From: UBA10649 sp964391765 | GTDB lineage: Bacteria > Actinomycetota > Actinomycetes > S36-B12 | DNA length: 25,856 bases | Reading direction: 5' to 3' | Assembly (NCBI GenBank): GCA_964391765.1 | Contig: CAYMNG010000022.1 | Location: 1 to 25,856 of the forward strand | Part shown: piece after piece, positions 1 through 9,991 of the stretch | How positions within the stretch are numbered: position 1 is the first letter of the stretch | How the letters are laid out: the number at the start of each line of letters is the position of its first letter | Program-made: the position numbers and the translations under genes | Notes under the pieces: model-generated | The model's input: only the letters and a program-made list of their open reading frames with translations | Told to the model about the DNA's origin: nothing | Databases searched by the model: none

Positions 1-604
1 GCTCGAGCCACTGCACGCTCTCGGCATCGAGGTGGTTCGTCGGCTCGTCGAGCAACAGCAGATCCGGCTGGGACAGCAGCAGGCGGCACAGCGCCACCCG
101 CCGCTTCTCGCCGCCGGACAGGACGCTCACGTCGGCGTCCCCGGCCGGGCAGCGCAGCGCGTCCATCGCCTGCTCGAGCTGGGCGTCGAGGTCCCAGGCG
201 TTGCGGTGGTCGATCGCCTCCTGCAGCGATCCCATCTCCGGCAGGAGCGTGTCGTAGTCGGCGTCCGGGTCGGCCAGCTCGGCCGAGATCGCGTTGAACC
301 GGTCGAGCATCGCCTTGGTCTCCGCGACACCGTCCTGGACGTTCTCCAGCACCGTCTTGGCCTCGTCCAGGTTCGGCTCCTGCATCAAGATGCCGACGGA
401 GTAGCCCTCATGCAGCAGCGCCTCGCCGTTGGACACGTCGTCGATGCCGGCCATGATCTTCAGCAGGCTCGACTTGCCCGCGCCGTTCGGTCCGACGACG
501 CCGATCTTCGCGCCGGGCAGGAACGACAACGTCACGTCGTCGAGGATCACCTTGTCCCCGTGCGCCTTACGCGCCTTACGCAAGGTGTAGATGAACTCAG
601 CCAT
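1..604 (-). CDS. ettA: EttA, energy-dependent translational throttle ABC-F ATPase (3' end cut by window edge)
   Basis: The first 201 residues of an ABC-F protein are visible; the gene continues past the left edge. EttA-type ABC-F proteins are soluble ATPases that bind the ribosomal E site and gate translation according to ATP/ADP; they are not transporters. The N-terminus MAEFIYTLRK is the usual EttA start. Walker A (GPNGAGKS) lies at residues 38-45, the signature LSGGEKRR at 162-169, and the Walker B region with DEPTNHLD at 186-193. This is the complete first ATPase domain; the arm/linker and second domain lie outside. The start is the only ATG that gives this N-terminus. No strong Shine-Dalgarno is seen, but a TAGGCT box lies about 90 nt upstream. 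It is separated by 136 nt from the same-strand metal ATPase gene, so it probably has its own promoter. Confidence 0.95.
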   Translation of the reverse strand, partial: MAEFIYTLRKARKAHGDKVILDDVTLSFLPGAKIGVVGPNGAGKSSLLKIMAGIDDVSNGEALLHEGYSVGILMQEPNLDEAKTVLENVQDGVAETKAMLDRFNAISAELADPDADYDTLLPEMGSLQEAIDHRNAWDLDAQLEQAMDALRCPAGDADVSVLSGGEKRRVALCRLLLSQPDLLLLDEPTNHLDAESVQWLE

Positions 605-667
605 GGTCGATCGCGTCCGCTCCGTGTGCGAGATCCCAGCCGGCACGGACGCGGCCGCCCCGGATGA

Positions 668-681
668 GGGGACCGGTCCCC
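668..681. repeat. 14-bp perfect palindrome in the ettA leader
   Basis: GGGGACCGGTCCCC reads identically on both strands. It lies between the stop of the metal ATPase gene and the ettA start, downstream of a candidate ettA -10 box. It could be an operator, a leader hairpin, or part of a terminator for the upstream gene. No T-run follows. Confidence 0.4.
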
Positions 682-695
682 GGCACCGACCGCCG

Positions 696-701
696 AGCCT
701 A
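696..701 (-). promoter_or_regulatory. Candidate -10 box (TAGGCT) for ettA
   Basis: On the minus strand the hexamer fits the actinobacterial TANNNT -10 pattern. It would start transcription roughly 85 nt before the ettA ATG. No convincing -35 element is seen. Confidence 0.35.
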
Positions 702-740
702 CCCGGGCTCCGACACCCCCATGCCGCCCGGTGCGCCGGG

Positions 741-3020
741 TCAGGCGCCGGCCGGGAGCAGGCTGAAGGCGACCTCGTCCTCCTGGGCGTTGTGCAGACG
801 CAGGACGGCGTGCAGCGCGTACAACGACCCGCGCAGTTCGACGATGTCGTCCTCGGTGACCGCCTCGGTACCGATCTCGACGAGGAGCCGTTGCAGCCGC
901 ATCACCTGGTGCTCGATCTCGGCATGGGTGCGCGACAGGCCGGCGACGGGGTCCGGGCCGCCGAGCGCCCGCGCGACGACGGGCAGGAGCAGTTCCTCCT
1001 CACGGCGCTCGTGCGGGACCAGTTCGGTCGCCAGGCGGGCGACGACGCCCCGCACGACGGTCAGATCCTCCCCGGAGAGCGCGTCCGCCGCGGCTCGGAC
1101 GTCCTCGATCAGCGGATGCAGTTCGTCGTGCTCGCTGCGCAGCGCGTCGGCGAGCGCGGCGTCGCCGGCCGACAGCCGGACCGTGTGCACCTCCCCCGGC
1201 AGCAGCGCCGTCAGTGCGATACCGATCGCCAGGACGTCGATCGCCTCCTGCGCGATGGCGCCCACCGTCGGCGACAGCAGGCCGATCGCCGCGGCCGTCA
1301 TTCCGACCAACGCCAGCCCCATCCCCACCGCCGCCGCCGTCAGGGCGATCCGCCGGGACCGCCGGGCGATCATGATCGCGTCGGCGAGCGCGTCGATCCG
1401 GTCGACGGTGACGATGACGTCGGCGGCCTGCGACGCCGCCGACGAACCACGTGCCGCCAGTGCCACCCCGACCGACGCCGCGGCCAGTGCCGGCGCGTCG
1501 TTCACCCCGTCGCCGGTCATGATCGTGGCCCCGTGCTGCCCCTCCTCGCCGACGACCCGGACCTTCCCCAGCGGATCCTGCTCGGCGTAGACGGTGTCGA
1601 CGCCGACGAGCCGCCCCACGGTGTCGGCGATGTCGGACCGGTCCCCGCTGACGAGCACGATCCGGGCCAGGCCGCTGTCGCGCAGCGCGCGGATCATCCG
1701 CGGCGCATCCGGTCGGATCGGATCCTCCAGCACGAGCGCGCCGACCGGGCGGCCGTCGATCGCGACGTAGGCCGTCATCGATCCGTCCAGCGCGGCCCGC
1801 CGCCGGACCCGCCGCGCCCACGCGGGCGCGCCCTCGGGCATCACCCACGCGGCCTTGCCGACCTGGACCCGCCGCCCGTCGACCACGCCCTCGATCCCGG
1901 AACCGGCGTGCTCGCGCACGTCCGCGGCCTCCTGCGGTGCGACGGAGTGCTTGCGAGCGGCAGCGACGACCGCCGCGGCGAGGACGTGCGGGGACAGCAG
2001 ATCGACCGACGCCGCCGCTCGCAGGACGTCGTCGAGGGTGTCGGCCGGGCTGCAGGCGACCTCGACGACCGTCGGTCGCCCACGCGTGACGGTGCCGGTC
2101 TTGTCCAGCAGCAGGACACGGCCGGCGGCCAGCCGCTCCAGCGCGCCACCTCCCTTGACGACGACGCCGGCCTTCGCCGCGCGCGACAGGCCGGCCATCA
2201 CCGCGATCGGCGCGGCCAGGAGCAGCGGGCACGGCGTGGCGATGACGAGGACGGCGACCGCACGTACCGGGTCGCCGGTCCGCCACCAGGCCAGCGCCGC
2301 GACCGCGAGCGCGACGGGGACGAAGTAGCCGGCGAGCCGGTCGGCGAGCCGCACGAAGGGCGCACTCGTCGCCGCCGCCTGCTCGACCAGGCGCACGAGG
2401 TCGGCGTAGGTCGACTCGCGGGCGGTCGTCGTCGCGACGAACTCCACCGCCGACCCGGCGTTGACGACGCCGCTGCGCACCGGCTCGTCGACGGCCCGTT
2501 CGACCGGCAGCGGTTCGCCGGTGAGGGCGGACTCGTCGAGCACCCCGGCACCGAGCAGGCGGCCGTCGACGGGCGTGACCTCGCCGGGTCCCACGACGAC
2601 CACGTCGCCCAGACGGACGTCGTCGACGTCGATCACCGCGATCTGACCGTCACGCCGCACGCGGGCGGTGCGTGGTGCGCGGTCGACGAGCAGGGTCAAC
2701 TCGCGTGTCGCGCGCGCCTGCGCACGCGCCTCGAGCAACTGTCCGGTCGCGAGCATGACCGCCACGATCGCCGCCGCGAGCTGTTCGCCCACGACGATCG
2801 CACCGCCGATCGCGAGTACCGCGAGGACGTCGACCGACGGGCGCCGCTCGCGGATCGCCGACCACAGCTCACCCGCCGACACCAGCAGGCCGACGGCCGC
2901 CGCGGCGAGGAGCGCGCCGACGGCGGCGCCGTCGTGCCCGGTCAGCGAGAGTCCGACGCCCGCGCCGAGCAGCCCGACCGTCGCCGCGAACGCCGCTTGC
3001 TCGCGTATCGTCCCGCGCAC
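741..3020 (-). CDS. P1B-5-type metal-transporting ATPase with C-terminal hemerythrin (HHE) domain
   Basis: 759 residues from a GTG start. It has the P-type ATPase landmarks: actuator TGE at 167-169, phosphorylation motif DKTGT at 306-310, and hinge TGDGVND at 502-508. The membrane metal site reads TPCP (262-265), with QEAID (591-595) in the last helix. These are the signatures described for subgroup P1B-5 (Fe/Ni/Co export, e.g. Sinorhizobium Nia). There is no N-terminal heavy-metal domain. Residues about 620-755 form a soluble tail with ordered His/Glu residues (H631, H635, H670xxxE674, H699, H737, H743xxxE747), matching a hemerythrin-like di-iron domain as known in P1B-5 proteins. The usual HP dipeptide of P1B nucleotide domains reads HV (SPHVLA, 343-348). 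The gene starts 46 nt after the meta-cleavage hydrolase, so it may be the last gene of that operon. The metal specificity is inferred, not shown. Confidence 0.9.
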   Translation of the reverse strand: MRGTIREQAAFAATVGLLGAGVGLSLTGHDGAAVGALLAAAAVGLLVSAGELWSAIRERRPSVDVLAVLAIGGAIVVGEQLAAAIVAVMLATGQLLEARAQARATRELTLLVDRAPRTARVRRDGQIAVIDVDDVRLGDVVVVGPGEVTPVDGRLLGAGVLDESALTGEPLPVERAVDEPVRSGVVNAGSAVEFVATTTARESTYADLVRLVEQAAATSAPFVRLADRLAGYFVPVALAVAALAWWRTGDPVRAVAVLVIATPCPLLLAAPIAVMAGLSRAAKAGVVVKGGGALERLAAGRVLLLDKTGTVTRGRPTVVEVACSPADTLDDVLRAAASVDLLSPHVLAAAVVAAARKHSVAPQEAADVREHAGSGIEGVVDGRRVQVGKAAWVMPEGAPAWARRVRRRAALDGSMTAYVAIDGRPVGALVLEDPIRPDAPRMIRALRDSGLARIVLVSGDRSDIADTVGRLVGVDTVYAEQDPLGKVRVVGEEGQHGATIMTGDGVNDAPALAAASVGVALAARGSSAASQAADVIVTVDRIDALADAIMIARRSRRIALTAAAVGMGLALVGMTAAAIGLLSPTVGAIAQEAIDVLAIGIALTALLPGEVHTVRLSAGDAALADALRSEHDELHPLIEDVRAAADALSGEDLTVVRGVVARLATELVPHERREEELLLPVVARALGGPDPVAGLSRTHAEIEHQVMRLQRLLVEIGTEAVTEDDIVELRGSLYALHAVLRLHNAQEDEVAFSLLPAGA

Positions 3021-3066
3021 CGGCCGCTCCGCTCCACGTCGCCCGCGTGCGGTCGCGACGCCGCGG

Positions 3067-3918
3067 TCAGGTACTCGCGACGAACCCCCGCACGATGCGG
3101 TTGAACTCCGCCGCGTGTTCGATCATCGCCCAGTGCCCGCAGTGATTCAACAGCACGAGCCGGCTGTCGGGGATGCCGGCGAGCAGGTGCAAGGACGTCT
3201 CGTAGGGGACGACGCGGTCGTCCCGGCCGTGGATAAGCAAGGTGGGCACGGCGATCTCCGGCAGCCGGGCCAGATCCGCCCAGACCGGGATCGGGCCCCG
3301 TTGGGTCAGGCCGGCCAGGTAGTTGTGCAGGTGCTCGGGTCGGGCCAGCGCGGCGTCCGACCGTGCCTGCGTCAACTCCGGGGTGGCGAACGTCGCCTTG
3401 TCGAAGCACATGATCTCCACCAGCCGACGCATGTTCTCCGCCGACGGGTCGGCGTACGCGGCGACGAGCGCCTTGATGCCCTCGCTCGGCCCGTCCCCCG
3501 CGCTGAACAGCAGCGGCCCCGTGCCGACCGGCGGGCCCATCGTCACCAGGTGCGTGATCCGGGTCGGGTGCTCGATCGCCAGCCGGATCGCCGTCTGCCC
3601 ACCCATCGAGTTCCCGACGAACGCCGCCCGGTCGATCCCGAGGGCGTCGAGGAACTCCACCGCTGCCCGGACGTGGTCCAACCGGTCGTTGCTGACCGCG
3701 TCGGACTCGCCCCAGCCGGGCATGTCCACCGCCAGGACGTGGAAGTCGCGGGCGAGGTCGGGGATGTTCCCGGCGAAGTTGCTCCACCCGGTCGCGCCCG
3801 GCCCGCTCCCGTGCAGCAGGACGACCGGTTGCGCATCGGCCGGTCCCGCCTCGTAGTAGCGCAGTCGCCACGAGGCGGTGCGCACCTCACGCGCCGTGTC
3901 GGCCTTCGTCAGCGTCAT
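3067..3918 (-). CDS. Meta-cleavage product hydrolase (alpha/beta hydrolase, MhpC/BphD/HsaD-like)
   Basis: 283 residues. The family cleaves the C-C bond of ring-opened 2-hydroxy-6-oxo-dienoates made by extradiol dioxygenases. An oxyanion-hole motif HGSGPGATGW starts at 36. The nucleophile is S104 in GNSMGG, the acid is probably D234 in HGRDDRV, and the histidine is H262 in GHWAMIE: a complete triad with the usual spacing. I chose the ATG at 3918 because it overlaps the upstream stop as TGATG and has a GGGAGGG ribosome site; an open frame extends further upstream but lies inside the dioxygenase gene. The one-base overlap implies translational coupling with the dioxygenase, matching consecutive pathway steps. 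The exact substrate (hydroxyphenylpropionate-, biphenyl- or steroid-derived) cannot be told from sequence. Confidence 0.88.
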   Translation of the reverse strand: MTLTKADTAREVRTASWRLRYYEAGPADAQPVVLLHGSGPGATGWSNFAGNIPDLARDFHVLAVDMPGWGESDAVSNDRLDHVRAAVEFLDALGIDRAAFVGNSMGGQTAIRLAIEHPTRITHLVTMGPPVGTGPLLFSAGDGPSEGIKALVAAYADPSAENMRRLVEIMCFDKATFATPELTQARSDAALARPEHLHNYLAGLTQRGPIPVWADLARLPEIAVPTLLIHGRDDRVVPYETSLHLLAGIPDSRLVLLNHCGHWAMIEHAAEFNRIVRGFVAST

Positions 3919-4859
3919 CAGTGCCCTCCCGTCGGCGTCGGGTCGTTGGCGACGCACCGACCAAGCATCGCGTACTCGGCGGCGGGCGGCAGGTGCCCCC
4001 ACTCGCTGAGGCGGTCGAGCGTTTGGACCTGCCAGGTCGCGTCGTCGACGAGCCGCCCACCCCAGCCGTACTCGACCGAGAAGCCGGACGGAGTGCGCAC
4101 GTAGAAGCCGACCATGCCGTCGTTCGGATGCGATCCCAGCGTCATCTCGAACGGCTGACCGGCGCGCAGGCAGCGGTCATGCGCGAGCCCGACGTCCAGG
4201 AGGTCGCGCACCTCGACCATGAAGTGGTGCATCCGCTTGGGGTGCGGCATATCCCCCAGCGCGAGCGTGTGATGCCGAGGGTTGCAGTGCAGGAAGACGA
4301 GATCAGCGACGATCCCCGGCGCGAGCTCCTCGACGATGTAGTCCGAGATCCGGAACCCCAGGACGTCGACGTAGAACGCGAGGTACGTCGCCCGGTCGAC
4401 GCCCTTGGACAGCATGACCTCGTGTCCGGCACCGCCCGCGCCGGTGACGAACGCACCGGTCAGCACCGCGGAGGAGAACGGGGAGGTCGCCGTGGCCGGG
4501 CCGACGACGAGCTCGACGCGGTTGCCCATCGGGTCGGCCGTCACGACGACGCGGTCGACCTGCCGATGCCGGGCGAGGTCGGGGCCGCCGTCGTCGGCGG
4601 TACCGCCGCCCTGCCTGATCCGCGCCACGATCTCGTCCAGGTCCTCCGTCGTGCCCACGTCGAACCCGGTCGCGACCACGTCGTCACCCGGGCCCGCCAC
4701 GACGAGCCATCGATAGGCCCGGTCGTCCATGCGCAGGCGCAACTCACCGGCGTCGCGTTGTCCGACCTGCATTCCCAGCAGGTCGACGGCGAACCGCTCC
4801 CAGTCCGACAGGTTCGACGCCTCGACCACGAGGTACGCCAGTTCCCGCACTGCTGCCAT
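3918..4859 (-). CDS. Type I extradiol ring-cleavage dioxygenase (BphC/HsaC-like)
   Basis: 313 residues, the normal size of two-domain vicinal-oxygen-chelate dioxygenases. These open a catechol ring next to the two hydroxyls using Fe(II) and O2. The N-terminal half (about 1-130) is the non-catalytic copy. The C-terminal half carries the expected metal ligands H146 (GHEVML), H212 (HHFMVEV) and E263 (VEYGWGG). The conserved catalytic histidine is in NPRHHTLA (about 196-197). The start ATG has a GGAAGG ribosome site 7 nt upstream. The gene follows the hydroxylase gene by 61 nt and overlaps the hydrolase by one base. The pairing with a single-component flavin hydroxylase favours a 2,3-dihydroxyphenylpropionate-like catechol over the steroid substrate of HsaC, but that is inference. 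Confidence 0.9.
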   Translation of the reverse strand: MAAVRELAYLVVEASNLSDWERFAVDLLGMQVGQRDAGELRLRMDDRAYRWLVVAGPGDDVVATGFDVGTTEDLDEIVARIRQGGGTADDGGPDLARHRQVDRVVVTADPMGNRVELVVGPATATSPFSSAVLTGAFVTGAGGAGHEVMLSKGVDRATYLAFYVDVLGFRISDYIVEELAPGIVADLVFLHCNPRHHTLALGDMPHPKRMHHFMVEVRDLLDVGLAHDRCLRAGQPFEMTLGSHPNDGMVGFYVRTPSGFSVEYGWGGRLVDDATWQVQTLDRLSEWGHLPPAAEYAMLGRCVANDPTPTGGH

Positions 4860-4920
4860 GTCATTGCCTTCCAGATCCGTCAGGGGCCGAGACCGGCCGG
4901 GGTAGTAGTTGGGCTCGCCG

Positions 4921-6465
4921 TCACGCCGGCACGGCGAGGCCGGTCGCGTCGACCGCGGCCACGAAGCGGTCCGGTCGCACCGCGACCGCGCGAGCGCCGT
5001 ACCGTTCGAACCACGGCAGGAGCACGTCGTCGAGATCGACGAGTTCGTCGGGTCCTTGGGTGTACGCCGTCTTCGGTCGCACGGCGACGTAGCGCGCGCC
5101 GAGCGCGTCCCATTGCGCCCGTTCGTCGGCCGTCAGCAGGGTCGCCGGATCGACGTCGGCCCCGAGGATGACGAACGCGTCGCCGAGTAGGTCGTCGAGC
5201 CGGGCCACGCGACCGACGGCGTCGCCGACGACGGGCTGGGGGATCATCCGGCCCACCGCGCTCGCATCGCCGATCGGACCGCGCAGCCAGCCCGCCACGA
5301 GGAACGGCGGCGCGACCAGCGGCGGTTCCCACGGCGTGACGGCGTTCTCCGGGATGCGGTTCATCTCCTCGATCTCCGCGGGCGACGCCTCCTGCTTGAT
5401 CACCCGACCCAGGCCGACCGCGAGTTCGGTGAAGTAGGCCGCGTTCGGCCGACGCTCCGCCTCGTACGTCGCCAGCCACTGGGACGGCAGGGCCCCGCGG
5501 ACGACCCGGCCCAGCTTCCAGCACAGGTTGTGCGCATCGCGGATTCCGGTCTGCATCCCGGCCCCGGCCCACGGCGGCATCAGGTGCGCCGCGTCGCCGG
5601 CCAGGTACACCCGCCCGCGACTCCACGCGTCCGCCATCCGGGTGTGGTGCCGGTAGAAGGCCCACTGGTGGATGTCGACGTCCGCCGTCGTCACCCCGAT
5701 CGCGGTGAGCAGCCGCCACACCGCGTCGGCGCTGGCGAAGTCCTCCTCGGTCTCTCCCGGCTTCAGCGGCATCTCCCATCGGTGGTTCCCCGCCGACAGC
5801 GCGATGTCGACGACCGGCCGCTCGCGGTCGGACCAGAACGTCAGCCGGTCGCGGTTCGGCCACCATCTCTTCACCCGACAGTCGATGACGATCCACAAGA
5901 CGTCGAGCGTGTCGCCCTCGAGGTGCCGGTCGATCAGGTGCCGCGTCGCGCTCGCCCCGCCGTCGGCACCGACGACGTACTTCACCCGCACGGTCTGCTC
6001 GGCCCCGTCGGTCACGTCGCGCGCGGTGAGCGTGACGCCGGCGTCGTCCTGGGCGAGGTCGGTGAGTTCGACGCCGTAGCGGACGTCGATGACGTCGCCG
6101 TGATCCTGTGCGCAGGATCGGAGTTCGCCCTCGAGCAGCGGCTGATAGATGTTGTAGAAGCGCGGCACCACGCCCAGGGTCGACGGCGGGTGCTCGATCC
6201 GCATGATCTCCGTGCCGTCGTACAGCACCCAGCGCAGGGCCCGCTGCGGGTCGATCACCTTCGTGACCCGCTCGTCGACACCGAGGTCCTGGAAGATCCG
6301 CATCGTCCAGTCGTTCACGGTCACCGCGCGCGCTCGCGGGTAGATGTCGCGGTCCCGCTCGATCACGACGGACGAGACGCCCTGCTTGGCGAGGGTCAGC
6401 GCCGCGGTTACGCCGGTGGGGCCGTAGCCGACGATCGCGACATCGGCGTCGAACTTCTCGGTCAT
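4921..6465 (-). CDS. mhpA: FAD-dependent aromatic hydroxylase (MhpA-like 3-(3-hydroxyphenyl)propionate hydroxylase family)
   Basis: 514 residues, a group A flavoprotein monooxygenase that inserts one oxygen from O2 into a phenolic ring with NAD(P)H. The FAD-binding GYGPTG is at 13-18, the DG motif GADGG at 166-170, and the GD motif around G290-D291 is followed by AAHLMPPWAGAGMQTG. The C-terminal thioredoxin-like tail (about 400-514) is typical of the MhpA/PheA class. The ATG has GGAG five bases upstream. It is the first gene of the minus-strand catabolic group and faces a divergent TetR gene across a 143-bp region with a 20-bp inverted repeat. It would supply the catechol for the downstream dioxygenase. 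The natural substrate is a guess from family membership; other hydroxyphenyl-acids or resorcinol-type phenols are possible. Confidence 0.82.
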   Translation of the reverse strand: MTEKFDADVAIVGYGPTGVTAALTLAKQGVSSVVIERDRDIYPRARAVTVNDWTMRIFQDLGVDERVTKVIDPQRALRWVLYDGTEIMRIEHPPSTLGVVPRFYNIYQPLLEGELRSCAQDHGDVIDVRYGVELTDLAQDDAGVTLTARDVTDGAEQTVRVKYVVGADGGASATRHLIDRHLEGDTLDVLWIVIDCRVKRWWPNRDRLTFWSDRERPVVDIALSAGNHRWEMPLKPGETEEDFASADAVWRLLTAIGVTTADVDIHQWAFYRHHTRMADAWSRGRVYLAGDAAHLMPPWAGAGMQTGIRDAHNLCWKLGRVVRGALPSQWLATYEAERRPNAAYFTELAVGLGRVIKQEASPAEIEEMNRIPENAVTPWEPPLVAPPFLVAGWLRGPIGDASAVGRMIPQPVVGDAVGRVARLDDLLGDAFVILGADVDPATLLTADERAQWDALGARYVAVRPKTAYTQGPDELVDLDDVLLPWFERYGARAVAVRPDRFVAAVDATGLAVPA

Positions 6466-6514
6466 GGCAACTCCAGGTGACGGGCGGATGCGGGGGTCAC
6501 GGCCGACGCGCAGT

Positions 6515-6534
6515 ATCAGACCGATCGGTATGAT
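6515..6534. promoter_or_regulatory. 20-bp inverted repeat, likely TetR operator between mhpA-like gene and tetR
   Basis: The sequence ATCAGACCGATCGGTATGAT is palindromic except for one base pair (6519/6530). The central 10 bp ACCGATCGGT is perfect. Size and symmetry are typical of a TetR-dimer operator. It lies in the only divergent spacer of the catabolic cluster and overlaps possible -10 boxes (TATGAT, plus strand, 6529-6534; GATACT on the minus strand), so binding could repress both genes. Confidence 0.65.
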
Positions 6535-6595
6535 TCTGCATCCCGTCGCGCCGGTGCGTCAAGACCTCCCCCGGCACGGCGCATCGCGAACTTCC

Positions 6596-6601
6596 TATGC
6601 T
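6596..6601 (+). promoter_or_regulatory. Candidate -10 box (TATGCT) for leaderless tetR transcript
   Basis: This TANNNT hexamer ends 7 nt before the ATG at 6609 and overlaps the alternative ATG at 6597. It therefore favours the downstream start and a leaderless mRNA. Confidence 0.45.
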
Positions 6602-7275
6602 TTCGACCATGTCCGGGCACGTGGGCGGGAACCGACGCGGCCGGCGCTCCCGCGAGGAGATCCTCGACGCGGCCAGCCGGACCATGGCCGAGCACGGCTA
6701 CGCGGCGACCTCGCTGTCGATGCTCGTCGAGAAGTCCGGGCTCACGAAGGGCTCGATCTATCACCACTTCTCGTCCAAGGAAGGGCTCCTCACCGCGGTG
6801 ATGGCGCGTGGTGCGTACCAGTTCTTCGATGCGATGCAGGCCGCGACGCAGGGCGGTCCCGGCGCTGGCAGCGCCCGAGAACGGTTGGAGTGGCTACTGT
6901 TGCGCGCCGGCGAGGTCTTCCTCGCTCAGCCGGACTTCCTCCGCCTGCACCTGACGCTGCTGCTCAGTTCCGGTGACGTCGAGGAGGAGGTCTTCGCGAT
7001 GATCGCGCAGGTCCGACAGGACGGCCGCGACCACATGCGCGACATGATCGCGTCCGCGTTCGCCGCACAGGGGGATCGCATCGCGCACGCGATCGGCACC
7101 GACCTGGCCCACTTCGGGCTCGCCGGGTTCGACGGCTTCTTCATCGCCCTGCAGGCCGAGCCCGATCGTGCGATGGCCGACCAGATGCGGACGCTGAGCG
7201 AGGCGATCGCCGCGCTGGGTGAACAACGCGCCGCCCGGATGCGCGCCGCCGACCGGCGATCGCGCGCGGTACCGC

Positions 7276-9873
<2,598 letters not shown>

Positions 9874-9881
9874 GGGACGGC

Positions 9882-9887
9882 ACGCTA
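9882..9887 (-). promoter_or_regulatory. Candidate -10 box (TAGCGT) for the acylase gene
   Basis: The TANNNT hexamer on the minus strand ends 8 nt before the ATG at 9873, consistent with leaderless transcription. Confidence 0.45.
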
Positions 9888-9915
9888 CAAGCACCGCCGA
9901 TCAGCCGCGCCGGGT

Positions 9916-9945
9916 TTGCGCACGGCGCCGGTCTCGATGCACTAT
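9916..9945 (+). promoter_or_regulatory. Candidate promoter of ruc (TTGCGC - 18 nt - CACTAT)
   Basis: The -35 like hexamer TTGCGC (9916-9921) and the -10 like CACTAT (9940-9945) are 18 nt apart. The predicted start point falls inside the CIRCE element, as expected for a promoter blocked by HrcA. Confidence 0.45.
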
Positions 9946-9971
9946 TAGCACTCACGACCTCTGAGTGCCAA
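9945..9971. promoter_or_regulatory. CIRCE operator (HrcA-binding site) upstream of ruc
   Basis: TTAGCACTC - 9 nt - GAGTGCCAA. This matches the CIRCE consensus TTAGCACTC-N9-GAGTGCTAA with one mismatch and exact 9-nt spacing. CIRCE is the operator of the heat-shock repressor HrcA, normally found before groES/groEL. It ends 20 nt before the GTG start of the zinc-ribbon gene at 9992. Confidence 0.92.
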
Positions 9972-9991
9972 CAGCCCTTCCGGGAGACCCA

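Noticed and set aside
591..3104. Plus-strand open frame of 837 codons
   Set aside because: Antisense shadow of the metal ATPase gene, Arg-rich and with no recognisable domain.
3918..4002. Longer N-terminus for the meta-cleavage hydrolase
   Set aside because: The extension overlaps the dioxygenase by 84 bp and is not hydrolase-like; TGATG coupling with a good ribosome site marks the start at 3918.
9965..9991. Upstream GTG as start of the ruc gene
   Set aside because: It lies inside the CIRCE element, and the family begins at MPTYEY, coded from the GTG at 9992 with its own ribosome site.
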